Assembly: GCA_964461045.1 (NCBI GenBank)
Contig: CAYWSJ010000057.1
Span: forward strand, 1-21,707
Source of the DNA: JAGXLC01 sp964461045
GTDB taxonomy: Bacteria; Bacteroidota; Bacteroidia; Bacteroidales; UBA12077
Direction of reading: 5' to 3'
Length of the DNA: 21,707 nucleotides
Shown: in pieces, positions 1-7,912 of the stretch
Numbering within the stretch: position 1 is the first letter of the stretch
Layout: the number at the start of each line of letters is the position of its first letter
Translations under genes and position numbers: made by a program
The notes under the pieces: generated by a model
Told to the model about the DNA's origin: nothing
Database searches by the model: none
The model's input: the letters and a program-made list of their open reading frames with translations, nothing else

Positions 1-16
1 TCATTAACAAAAAAAA

Positions 17-1996
17 TTATGCATCTATATTGGCATATTTTGCATGTTTCTGAATAAACTCTCTTCTCGGTAATACATCATCTCCCATAAGCATAGAAAA
101 GATTCTGTCAGCCTCCGCAGCACTTTCAATAGAAACCTGTCGCAATTTTCTGAATTCAGGATTCATTGTTGTTTCCCAAAGTTGTTCTGAATTCATTTCT
201 CCAAGACCTTTGTATCGTTGAATGACAACATTGGCTTCTTTTCCTTTTCCGAGTTCTTCCACCACCTGTTTTCGTTCCTCCTCGTTCCAACAATATCGGA
301 TATTTTTACCTCTCCGTATTTGATAAAGAGGTGGAGTAGCAATATAGAGATGTCCTTTACGAACCAATTCAGTCATATAACGGAAGAAGAAAGTCATAAT
401 TAATGTTTCAATGTGACTTCCGTCAACATCTGCATCACACATAATGATGATCTTATGATAACGCAGCTTTTCAATATTCAGCTCTTTGCTGTCTTCTTCT
501 GTACCAAGTGTAACACCCAGCGCAGTAAAAATATTTTTTATCTCATCATTCTCAAAAATTTTATTTCGCAAAGCTTTCTCCACATTAAGGATCTTACCCC
601 TGAGCGGCAGGATAGCCTGAAACCTCCTGTCTCTACCTTGTTTTGCTGTTCCTCCGGCAGAATCACCCTCAACAAGATACAATTCTCCTCGTTCCGGGTC
701 TCTGTCAGAACAATCCGCCAATTTACCCGGCAGACCTGCACCATTCATTACATTTTTCCGCTGAACCATTTCCCTGGCTTTTTTTGCAGCATGTCGCGCC
801 TGTGCAGCTGTAATTACTTTTTTAATAATTGTTTTTGCATCTTTTGGATGTTCCTCAAGATAATAAGAGAGCAATTCACTTGTTGCCTGGTCTACTGCTC
901 CGGTAACTTCAGAATTACCTAATTTTGTTTTTGTCTGTCCTTCAAACTGTGGTTCCTGAATTTTAATAGAAATAATGGTTGTAAGTCCTTCCCTAAAATC
1001 ATCACCGGTAATATTAAGCTTAAGCTTGTTCAACATTCCCGATTTATCCGCATAATTTTTGAGTGTTCGGGTAAGTCCTCTTCTGAAACCTGCCAAATGC
1101 GTTCCACCTTCAATAGTATTAATGTTATTTACGTAAGAATGTACATTCTCTGCAAATGAATTGTTGTACTGAAGGGCTATTTCCACTGGAATCCCGTTCT
1201 TTTCTGTTTCAAGATGAATCGTTTCATCAATGATTTTATCCCTTGTTGCATCCAGGAATTCAACAAATTCTTTCAAACCTTCCTCTGAATAAAAAGTTTC
1301 TTTTCTGTAATCACCGCCATTACCATTCTCTTCAAGTTCACGTTTATCGACAATACTCAAACGAATTCCTTTGTTCAGGAATGCAAGTTCGCGCAAGCGT
1401 GAAGAAAGGATCTCAAAATTATATTCATGTACTGAAAATATTTCAGGATCTGGCAGAAAAGTTATTTTAGTGCCTGTCTTGTCAGTCTCTCCAAGCTCCT
1501 TTATTTCTTCCAGAGCTTTCCCTTTTTGATATTCCTGGAAATAGATTTTATTATCCCTGTGAATCTCTGCTTTAAGATGAGAAGAAAGGGCATTTACACA
1601 TGAAACGCCTACTCCGTGTAAACCACCGGATACTTTATATGAATCTTTGTTAAATTTACCACCTGCGTGCAATACCGTCATAACCACTTCAAGGGCCGAT
1701 TTGCCCTCTTTTTCATGAAAGTCTACAGGTATACCACGACCATCATCTTCAACTGTAATTGAATTTTCTTCATTAATGGTTACGTATATGTTTTTGGCAT
1801 AGCCTGCTAAAGCCTCATCAATAGAGTTATCAACAACTTCGTAAACTAAATGATGCAATCCCCGGTCACTGACATCTCCAATATACATTGAAGGTCTTTT
1901 TCTTACCGCTTCTAATCCTTCTAAAACCTGTATGTTCCCTGCAGAATAATCCTTCAAATTCTCAGCCTGTTTCTTGTTTTTTTCAATCTTACTCAT
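17..1996 (-). CDS. gyrB: DNA gyrase subunit B
   Basis: ATPase subunit of the type II topoisomerase that introduces negative supercoils into DNA; it acts in the cytoplasm as an A2B2 complex with GyrA, which is not in this window. At 659 residues it lacks the long insert of the E. coli protein. The GHKL ATPase domain shows the catalytic Glu53 and Asn57 (EVVDNSIDEA), Asp85 (DDGRGIP) and the glycine lid GGLHGVG at 124-130. The transducer QTK loop is at 354-356. The TOPRIM domain has Glu443 (YLVEGDSAGG) and the metal-binding DADVDGSH at 521-528. The C-terminal QRYKGLGEMN is at 593-602. The QTKTKLGN and RYKGLGEMN motifs and the MNPEFRKLRQV tail favour GyrB over ParE. The gene is read from its own presumed promoter 3' of the TPR/barrel pair. 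The start at 1996 fits the usual short lysine-rich lead before the conserved ATPase domain. Confidence 0.98.
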   Translation of the reverse strand: MSKIEKNKKQAENLKDYSAGNIQVLEGLEAVRKRPSMYIGDVSDRGLHHLVYEVVDNSIDEALAGYAKNIYVTINEENSITVEDDGRGIPVDFHEKEGKSALEVVMTVLHAGGKFNKDSYKVSGGLHGVGVSCVNALSSHLKAEIHRDNKIYFQEYQKGKALEEIKELGETDKTGTKITFLPDPEIFSVHEYNFEILSSRLRELAFLNKGIRLSIVDKRELEENGNGGDYRKETFYSEEGLKEFVEFLDATRDKIIDETIHLETEKNGIPVEIALQYNNSFAENVHSYVNNINTIEGGTHLAGFRRGLTRTLKNYADKSGMLNKLKLNITGDDFREGLTTIISIKIQEPQFEGQTKTKLGNSEVTGAVDQATSELLSYYLEEHPKDAKTIIKKVITAAQARHAAKKAREMVQRKNVMNGAGLPGKLADCSDRDPERGELYLVEGDSAGGTAKQGRDRRFQAILPLRGKILNVEKALRNKIFENDEIKNIFTALGVTLGTEEDSKELNIEKLRYHKIIIMCDADVDGSHIETLIMTFFFRYMTELVRKGHLYIATPPLYQIRRGKNIRYCWNEEERKQVVEELGKGKEANVVIQRYKGLGEMNSEQLWETTMNPEFRKLRQVSIESAAEADRIFSMLMGDDVLPRREFIQKHAKYANIDA

Positions 1997-2029
1997 GTCT
2001 AAACCTCTGTATTTTTAACTTATTGATTT

Positions 2030-2066
2030 TCAATGTATTATAAATTTTACAATATATTCAAATTTA
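2030..2066 (-). promoter_or_regulatory. candidate gyrB promoter
   Basis: On the minus strand a TTTG (2062-2059) lies 21 bases before TACATTGA (2037-2030), close to the Bacteroidota -33/-7 pair TTTG...TAnnTTTG. This would give a leader of about 30 bases. A perfect -7 octamer TAAATTTG (2066-2059) overlaps the TTTG and could serve as an alternative start with a longer leader. The call rests on motif match and position only. Confidence 0.35.
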
Positions 2067-2097
2067 CAAAAAATAAATGACAATATTGGTATGAAAT

Positions 2098-2112
2098 CCT
2101 GATTATATCAGG
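2098..2112 (-). terminator. weak hairpin 3' of the barrel gene
   Basis: CCTGAT and ATCAGG form a perfect 6-bp stem with a 3-base loop, about 50 bases past the barrel-gene stop. On the minus strand flanking AAAT and ATTT can extend the stem with one bulged A. There is no real U-tract on the minus side, so it could be an inefficient terminator or an mRNA 3'-end stabiliser that lets some readthrough into gyrB. Confidence 0.3.
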
Positions 2113-2159
2113 TATTTTTCAACATATTATCAACCAGTAAAATTTCGCAAAAAAGTGGA

Positions 2160-3854
2160 CTAAAAAGCATATGTGATTCCGAGAAATGCCTCTAAGCCAT
2201 AAACCGGATAGCGATTCCATCTGTAATAGTTGTCAGAGAGGATATTACGAAATTGAAGAAATCCTGAAAGTATTTTTGAATAACGATACTCAAGTCCAAA
2301 ATTAAAATCAACATATCCATCCAGCTCCATGGTTTTCATGGTATTTTCATTAATTCCTTCTCTTGCATATCGTTTTCCGTTAAAAAAGATATCAGTCGTA
2401 AGTATAATTTTATCGCGCAAATCATAACGGGCAGAAAGCATCAAATCAAATGTGGGCTTGTGCCAGGGCTTTGATTCATTATACAAAGTATATTGGTAAT
2501 AATTTCCTTCAGCCCTTAGAGAAAAATCTCTCGAAATTTCAAACGACATTTCTCCGAATAAATTAAGCACTTCGCCATTGTCATAGATTACATTAAATTT
2601 GTTGGCAGTATTCGACGTATTGGCCAAATCGTTTATAAAAAAGTACATATCATCAAAGAAAGTATAACGAACTCTCATGTTATAGTACGTTGAAGAATTT
2701 AAGTTTCCTTTCAGGCCACCGTAAAATATCATTTTATTATTCGTATTCTCTACGTGAAGGCCCGGGAGGATGTAAGGGTTTTTCTGAGAAACAGACTGGT
2801 AAGTATTCAGTCCTACATTTCCGTCGATTCCCGCATACGGTATAATATAGTGGTTAACAATATCATATTCCATTTCTGCCACAGGATAAATTCTTCCTTT
2901 TGTATTTCCGTCAACTGCATCAAAGGTAAAATTGATTCCTCCCTGGATACGCCATTCATCTCCAAACTTTGCAATCCATGGTTTAAACATGAAGTAAGAA
3001 TTATTCACATTAGTAATTGTGGCATTATGTTTCAGGTAATGAGCCTTAAAATCTAATCCAACAATATTTGTATTAAAAAATTTATTAAACTTCCCTGAAA
3101 GAGCAACATGATCCTCTTTGCTTTGAAAATTATCTTCCAGGTGATCATAAGCAAGTTTCAAATCATAATTCAGATGCGCAGAATCCACATAAGTCGTTTT
3201 ATAATTAACCATCATATTTATGTTCAGGAAATTCTGTTTGATATCTTTTTTCTCAAAAAGAGTATCTACCTTATAATTATATCCATAAAAATGTCGTGTT
3301 CTGCTATTCAAACCTATATTTCCTCCCAATACTGAGTTGCCAAAAAATTTTCTTCCAAAAAGATGCAAATCATTGTCGGCGAAAGATGATTTAACTTTTT
3401 CGCCATTTCTAAGCGGTATCTGACCACCTGAAGATGAATGAGAAAAACCAGCTCCAATGGCATACTCTTTTGATCTTTTATTGGAAATATAAAGATCCAT
3501 TAAAGGAGATAGTTTACTTCCCATTCCTACTTTCACATAACTACTGTATAATTCTCCCAGGGGTTCTCCAACCATGGTTGCTGCAGGTATAGGTTTTACT
3601 TTAAATTCAGTTTCCACCAGTTTAGGAATTAAATAGTAGTTAAATTCTTCTGTTACAGTCGAAGTATCTTTAATACCAGGCAATTCACTAATTTTATATG
3701 CATCTTTAACTACTGGCTTGTATGCTTTAACTACCTGAACCTGTTTGTCTATATCTTCTTCTTGTCCTGAGACAGAAATAGAAAAAGCAACCAACAAGAA
3801 AAATAAAAAGCAGGGTTTAGTATATTTCATTTTTTGATTTTTTTTTGAATTCAT
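2160..3854 (-). CDS. outer-membrane beta-barrel protein (TPR-protein partner)
   Basis: Probable outer-membrane protein of unknown function, about 556-564 residues. It has a lysine-rich start, a hydrophobic segment (FLFFLLVAFSISVSG) and a predicted signal peptidase I cut before QEEDID. After that comes a short periplasmic stretch rich in Val, Lys and Pro. The rest is alternating polar/aromatic strands typical of a barrel, ending in a terminal Phe (GITYAF), the usual beta-barrel assembly signal. It is too short to be a full TonB-dependent receptor and I see neither a plug domain nor a TonB box. The frame opens with TTG at 3860, abutting the stop of the TPR gene; ATG codons follow at 3854 and 3830. 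The ATG at 3830 gives the most classical signal peptide, the one at 3854 the tightest coupling. It sits directly behind the TPR gene and is probably co-transcribed with it, so the two may act together in the envelope. Function is not known to me. Confidence 0.85.
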   Translation of the reverse strand: MNSKKNQKMKYTKPCFLFFLLVAFSISVSGQEEDIDKQVQVVKAYKPVVKDAYKISELPGIKDTSTVTEEFNYYLIPKLVETEFKVKPIPAATMVGEPLGELYSSYVKVGMGSKLSPLMDLYISNKRSKEYAIGAGFSHSSSGGQIPLRNGEKVKSSFADNDLHLFGRKFFGNSVLGGNIGLNSRTRHFYGYNYKVDTLFEKKDIKQNFLNINMMVNYKTTYVDSAHLNYDLKLAYDHLEDNFQSKEDHVALSGKFNKFFNTNIVGLDFKAHYLKHNATITNVNNSYFMFKPWIAKFGDEWRIQGGINFTFDAVDGNTKGRIYPVAEMEYDIVNHYIIPYAGIDGNVGLNTYQSVSQKNPYILPGLHVENTNNKMIFYGGLKGNLNSSTYYNMRVRYTFFDDMYFFINDLANTSNTANKFNVIYDNGEVLNLFGEMSFEISRDFSLRAEGNYYQYTLYNESKPWHKPTFDLMLSARYDLRDKIILTTDIFFNGKRYAREGINENTMKTMELDGYVDFNFGLEYRYSKILSGFLQFRNILSDNYYRWNRYPVYGLEAFLGITYAF

Positions 3855-3860
3855 TTTCAA

Positions 3861-6800
3861 TTATTTTCCGCCCGATTCATCAAATTTAATTTCCATTTTC
3901 TGCTGGGTTGTATCCTGTTTCATATTGTATTTTTCTTCTTCAACCAGCTTATTATATCGTGATTTTGCTGTTTCAATAATTTTATCCTCTTCCGATGTGG
4001 CTTCATAATTATCTATAATGCTTTTAAGCGTATGTTTAGCCTGGAATTTATCTCCCTTTTCATCATAAACATCAGCTAATAAGATAAAGCTTTTGGCTTT
4101 CCAGTATTCCTGTGAGGTGTTCTGCTCTACAAAATCAAATATCTCATTTTCAGCCACTCCGTACTCTCCTTTCTTATAATATATTTGTGCCATTCGATAT
4201 TTTGCTTCTGCCCCTTCATCGCTGTTCACATCCACTGCTATTTGTCTGAATTGCTTCAGCGCCTGGTCATACTTTTCATTATTGAATAAAGCCTTCGCCT
4301 TAATAAAATGAGCTTCTCTCTTCTCTCTGGAGTTAATTTTTTCTGTATGCAGTACCTTATTTGCCGCATCAAGTGCCTTCTTAAAATCTTTTTGTTTGTA
4401 ATGTATCCGCATCTGTCCTACCCTGCTTCTAATTAAATTTCTGTGTACTTCAGCAACTTTCTCCAGTTTTTTAAAGTTTTCGAGTGCTTTATCATCATTC
4501 CCTCTCTGCCAGTATAATTCGGAGGCACTCGCCAGTGCCTGTTCTGTGAAGTTGTTTTTCGGTTTATCAATAACCTTATCATAATGAGCCAGGGCCATGG
4601 CAGTATCTTTTTGCCTGTGAAAACAATCAGCCAGGTAAAAATGTGCATTTACAGCAAAATTCCCATTTTTAAATTTTTGCAGGTACTTTTTAAAAAATTC
4701 AATAGCACTTCGGCAATCATCTTTCATATAAATTTTCTCTGCACTGGTATAAGTTAAAGAATCCTGCTCACTCATACTTACCCGCGCAAAATTGCCCAAT
4801 CCATTTACATAGGCAAAATATTTATCTACCTGGTTCATATCAACATAAATATTTTTTATCCCTGTAAGTGAATTTTTCGCTTCTTCAGTACCCGGATATT
4901 CAGCTACAACACGCTTGTAATATTTTAACGATTCCTGGTTGTCGTTTTGGTTGTAATTAATAAGACCAAGCTGAACCAAACTTTTTTTCACATATTTACT
5001 TGAAGGATAATTATTAACTAACTTCTCAAAGTACTGTTCTGACTTTTCAGAATTGTCAGTAGTAAGATAACTTTTTCCCAGCTCAAAATATGCGTCATCC
5101 CTGAATGAGGATTCCGGATAGGTCTCAATTAATTTTTTAAGAGAATTTATCTTTTTCTGAGGTCTTTTCAGCAAACCCAATGCAAAAGCTCTTTGGAACA
5201 TGGCATAATCCTGACCACGTATGTCTAAGTCCCTGGCTTTATCATAATATTCAATAGCCAGCCAATAACTCCTCCTTATAAAATAGCAATCACCCAGACG
5301 GTTATAAGCATCTGCCAAATATTCTGTTTCTTTGTTCTTATTGAGATTTAAAAATTTTCTAAACCACTTGATGGATTTTGGGTAATCTTCTGTTTTAAAG
5401 GCTGTATAAGCCAGGTTATAATGAGCTTTCAGATATTCGTCTGTAGTAAAAGCCCCCGGAGAAACAATAAATTCCTGATAATTTTTCTCTGCCCTTCTGA
5501 AACTATCAAGTTGATAATAAGCTTCTGCTTTCCAGTAATAAGCCAGTGCTGCAATTTTTTTATCAAAATCCTGGTAATTTAAAGATTTGGACAAAACTAT
5601 GACAGCATCATCATAATGTCGGTTATTAAAAAGCTCCAGCCCCCGAAAGTAGGCTACTTTCTGATATGCTTTTTTAAGAGGCATATCCAGTTCCGTCACT
5701 TCATCAAGGGATTCAAGTGCAGATTTATAATTATTAGAATGTAGATATGCTTTAACAAGATAATTGTATGCCTCATCAATGTTTTCAGACCCGGGGTATA
5801 GGTCAATATATTTTTCAAAGGCATCAATAGCATCGTTAAACGGAGTATTCCGCATCTGGTAGGTTATCTTGGCATAATTGAACAATGCATTTTGCTGTAT
5901 CTGCTCGTCAAAATCCATTTTAGAGGCAAACTCAAAAGCAAACTTTGCTTTATTCTTGTTGTCCTGGCTCAAATAACAATCCGCCAGATGGTAATATGCA
6001 TTTTGTGCCAGCTTATCCTCTTTATTTGTAACAGCCTCAAAATTATCTATTGCCAGATCATACTTGTCCAGTTTATAAGCTACATAACCCAATTGATAAT
6101 AATCTTCACGAGTAAGTGACTTAACCTTCTTTTTATGTAATTGAAGATAGGTCAGAGAACTGTCATATTGCTGAAGTTCAAAATAAGAATCACCTATAAT
6201 CTTTGCGATTTCTGGCAGTCGTTTTGCAGTAGCAGATTCTACATAATCAGGAGCATATTCAATTACTTTTTTATATTTATCCTGAAGGTAATAGATGTGT
6301 GTAATGTAGTAGGGCATTATTGGAGCAAAAGTACGGTCTCCGGTTAACTGCTGAAATCCTTCAAGCGCTGTTTGGTAATTTTTTTGTTTATAAGCAATAT
6401 GAGAATAATAATATAAAGCAGGAGCTGAAAATTTGGTGTTTTTATCCTTTATTTCATAAAATTCCTGGTTTGCTCTTTCCATTTGATCAGTCTGGAAAAA
6501 ACTATAACCTTTTTTGAAATAATATTCAGCCAACTGCTCGTTTGATAATTTTTCCCTTTCTATTTTGTCAAACCATTGTATTACTTTTTTGAAGTTCTCA
6601 TTTCGGTATTGAAAAATACCCATATGGAAATAAGCCAGGTTAACTTTATTACTTTCCGGGTGTCTCGATATAAAGCGACTAATATGATATTCCGCATCAT
6701 CATGGAACAATTCAATTGCACAAATGGCATAATAATATTCAGCATTTGCCACCAATTCTTTATCCTTATCCGAATTTTGATCTATATAAAGTCTGAATTT

Positions 6801-6962
6801 TTCCTGTGCACTTGCATATTTTTCTTTGTCAAACAATTCCAAAGCCTCCTTATAAGTATGGCTGGAATGATTATATTTTTCTCCGTCCTGTGCCTGCGAG
6901 ACAAAAGGTAAAGCACAGCAAAAAATAACAACAAGGCTTATTGCTTTTATATTGAATTTCAT
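3861..6962 (-). CDS. large periplasmic TPR-repeat protein
   Basis: 1033-residue exported protein built almost wholly of tetratricopeptide repeats. Residues 1-24 are a signal peptide (hydrophobic core VVIFCCALPF, cut after SQA, leaving QDG). The two Cys in the core do not form a lipobox because the residue before them is Phe. From about residue 36 to 1005 helical-hairpin units follow one another, with recurring Tyr/Ala/Gly-Asp-Cys-Tyr patterns such as ADCYLSQDNKNKA and GDCYFIRRSYWLAIEYY; several units resemble the TPRs of the BamD and YbgF/CpoB families. The acidic/polar tail is non-repeat. No catalytic domain is visible, so a scaffold or adaptor role in the periplasm is the best inference. 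The stop at 3861 abuts the barrel gene. The gene is divergent from ftsE across 191 bases; possible minus-strand -7 boxes there (TTACTTTG at 7015-7008) are weak. Confidence 0.9.
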   Translation of the reverse strand: MKFNIKAISLVVIFCCALPFVSQAQDGEKYNHSSHTYKEALELFDKEKYASAQEKFRLYIDQNSDKDKELVANAEYYYAICAIELFHDDAEYHISRFISRHPESNKVNLAYFHMGIFQYRNENFKKVIQWFDKIEREKLSNEQLAEYYFKKGYSFFQTDQMERANQEFYEIKDKNTKFSAPALYYYSHIAYKQKNYQTALEGFQQLTGDRTFAPIMPYYITHIYYLQDKYKKVIEYAPDYVESATAKRLPEIAKIIGDSYFELQQYDSSLTYLQLHKKKVKSLTREDYYQLGYVAYKLDKYDLAIDNFEAVTNKEDKLAQNAYYHLADCYLSQDNKNKAKFAFEFASKMDFDEQIQQNALFNYAKITYQMRNTPFNDAIDAFEKYIDLYPGSENIDEAYNYLVKAYLHSNNYKSALESLDEVTELDMPLKKAYQKVAYFRGLELFNNRHYDDAVIVLSKSLNYQDFDKKIAALAYYWKAEAYYQLDSFRRAEKNYQEFIVSPGAFTTDEYLKAHYNLAYTAFKTEDYPKSIKWFRKFLNLNKNKETEYLADAYNRLGDCYFIRRSYWLAIEYYDKARDLDIRGQDYAMFQRAFALGLLKRPQKKINSLKKLIETYPESSFRDDAYFELGKSYLTTDNSEKSEQYFEKLVNNYPSSKYVKKSLVQLGLINYNQNDNQESLKYYKRVVAEYPGTEEAKNSLTGIKNIYVDMNQVDKYFAYVNGLGNFARVSMSEQDSLTYTSAEKIYMKDDCRSAIEFFKKYLQKFKNGNFAVNAHFYLADCFHRQKDTAMALAHYDKVIDKPKNNFTEQALASASELYWQRGNDDKALENFKKLEKVAEVHRNLIRSRVGQMRIHYKQKDFKKALDAANKVLHTEKINSREKREAHFIKAKALFNNEKYDQALKQFRQIAVDVNSDEGAEAKYRMAQIYYKKGEYGVAENEIFDFVEQNTSQEYWKAKSFILLADVYDEKGDKFQAKHTLKSIIDNYEATSEEDKIIETAKSRYNKLVEEEKYNMKQDTTQQKMEIKFDESGGK

Positions 6963-7080
6963 ATGTTTATAAAAATTGAATTTTTGTTAAATTTAAGATA
7001 AAACTGCCAAAGTAACAGTACAACAAGTAGCTTTTAATTAACATTTTCCTGTTAATTTCTTATAGTATTTTATTTTTATC

Positions 7081-7088
7081 TACATTTG
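7081..7088 (+). promoter_or_regulatory. candidate ftsE promoter, -7 box
   Basis: TACATTTG matches the Bacteroidota -7 consensus TAnnTTTG at every fixed position and lies 65 bases before the ftsE start codon. No convincing TTTG is seen at the -33 distance. Confidence 0.4.
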
Positions 7089-7153
7089 TATAAATTGCAA
7101 CAGGTTATTGAATAAACAAAAATTTTGCCGTTTTATTATAAGAAAAACAAAAT

Positions 7154-7858
7154 ATGGACAATGTTATAGAGTTTGAACACGCCAATATTTTTCAAAAAGA
7201 AAATTTAATTCTCACTGATGTTAATTTGTCAATAAAAAAAGATGAGTTTGTTTATTTTATTGGCAGGGTTGGTAGTGGAAAGACCACCCTAATAAAGGTG
7301 ATTAATGCAGAAATTCCATTAAATCAAGGCACCGGACGTGTTCTGAATTTTAATCTGAATAAAATAAAAAACAAACATATTCCTCAACTTAGAAGGAAAC
7401 TTGGTATTGTTTTCCAGGATTTTCAATTATTAACAGACCGTACTGTTTTTGATAATCTGTATTTTGTGCTAAAAGCCACAGGGTGGAAGAATAAAAAAGA
7501 AATAGAACAAAGAATAGAAGAGGTACTACAAAGGGTTGAGCTTTCTTTTAAGGGCTATAAAATGCCCCATCAATTATCGGGTGGTGAACAGCAAAGAGTA
7601 GTTATTGCAAGAGCATTGCTGAATGACCCCGAAATTATTCTTGCTGATGAGCCTACCGGAAACCTGGATCCTGAAACCTCAGAAAACTTGCTTCAGCTTC
7701 TTAAAGAGATTAATGAAAGTGGCAGAGCCATAGTTATGGCTACGCATGATTATGAGCTTGTAAAAAAATTTCCGACCCGTACCATCAAGTTTGAAGATGG
7801 TCAAATTCATGAAACAGAAAGCACACAGGAAATTGACTTTGAATCATTGAAAATATAA
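7154..7858 (+). CDS. ftsE: FtsE-type ABC transporter ATPase
   Basis: ATP-binding subunit of the FtsEX complex, which at the division site couples ATP hydrolysis through the membrane protein FtsX to activation of cell-wall hydrolases. At 234 residues it is slightly longer than E. coli FtsE. It has Walker A GRVGSGKT (37-44), Q-loop VFQDFQLL (87-93), ABC signature LSGGEQQR (141-148), Walker B IILADE (161-166) with catalytic Glu166, D-loop NLD and H-loop His198. The stretch FQDFQLLTDRTVFDN is characteristic of FtsE and close relatives (LolD-like). The acidic C-terminal tail (about 215-234) is an extension. No ftsX follows: the next gene is on the other strand. In Bacteroidota ftsX is commonly elsewhere, so a lone ftsE is not alarming, but LolD/MacB-like ATPases cannot be wholly excluded from sequence alone. 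Confidence 0.85.
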   Translation: MDNVIEFEHANIFQKENLILTDVNLSIKKDEFVYFIGRVGSGKTTLIKVINAEIPLNQGTGRVLNFNLNKIKNKHIPQLRRKLGIVFQDFQLLTDRTVFDNLYFVLKATGWKNKKEIEQRIEEVLQRVELSFKGYKMPHQLSGGEQQRVVIARALLNDPEIILADEPTGNLDPETSENLLQLLKEINESGRAIVMATHDYELVKKFPTRTIKFEDGQIHETESTQEIDFESLKI

Positions 7859-7888
7859 AAACCCCGGACCTAAAAAAGTCCGGGGCTT
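7859..7888 (-). terminator. strong intrinsic terminator of the ETF/acyl-CoA dehydrogenase operon
   Basis: CCCCGGAC (7862-7869) pairs perfectly with GTCCGGGG (7878-7885) across an 8-base loop. On the minus strand outer A-U and G-U pairs lengthen the stem and it is followed by a run of five T then ATATTTT, about 30-50 bases past the dehydrogenase stop. On the plus strand it lies directly behind the ftsE stop, though the following T-run is poor, so it may serve both converging genes. Confidence 0.9.
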
Positions 7889-7912
7889 AACTATTGCATT
7901 GATTGCTTTTTC

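Noticed and set aside
1..4. Possible ATG of another minus-strand gene just after the gyrB stop
   Set aside because: Only the start codon and one base would lie in the window, so nothing about a product can be supported.
413..922. 169-codon open frame on the plus strand opposite gyrB
   Set aside because: It lies wholly inside the well-supported gyrB frame, has a Cys/Phe-rich composition typical of an antisense shadow, and has no recognisable domain.
6963..7153. Search for an RNA gene or operator in the TPR/ftsE divergent gap
   Set aside because: Apart from the -7 boxes I see only AT-rich DNA with no clear palindrome or structured RNA.
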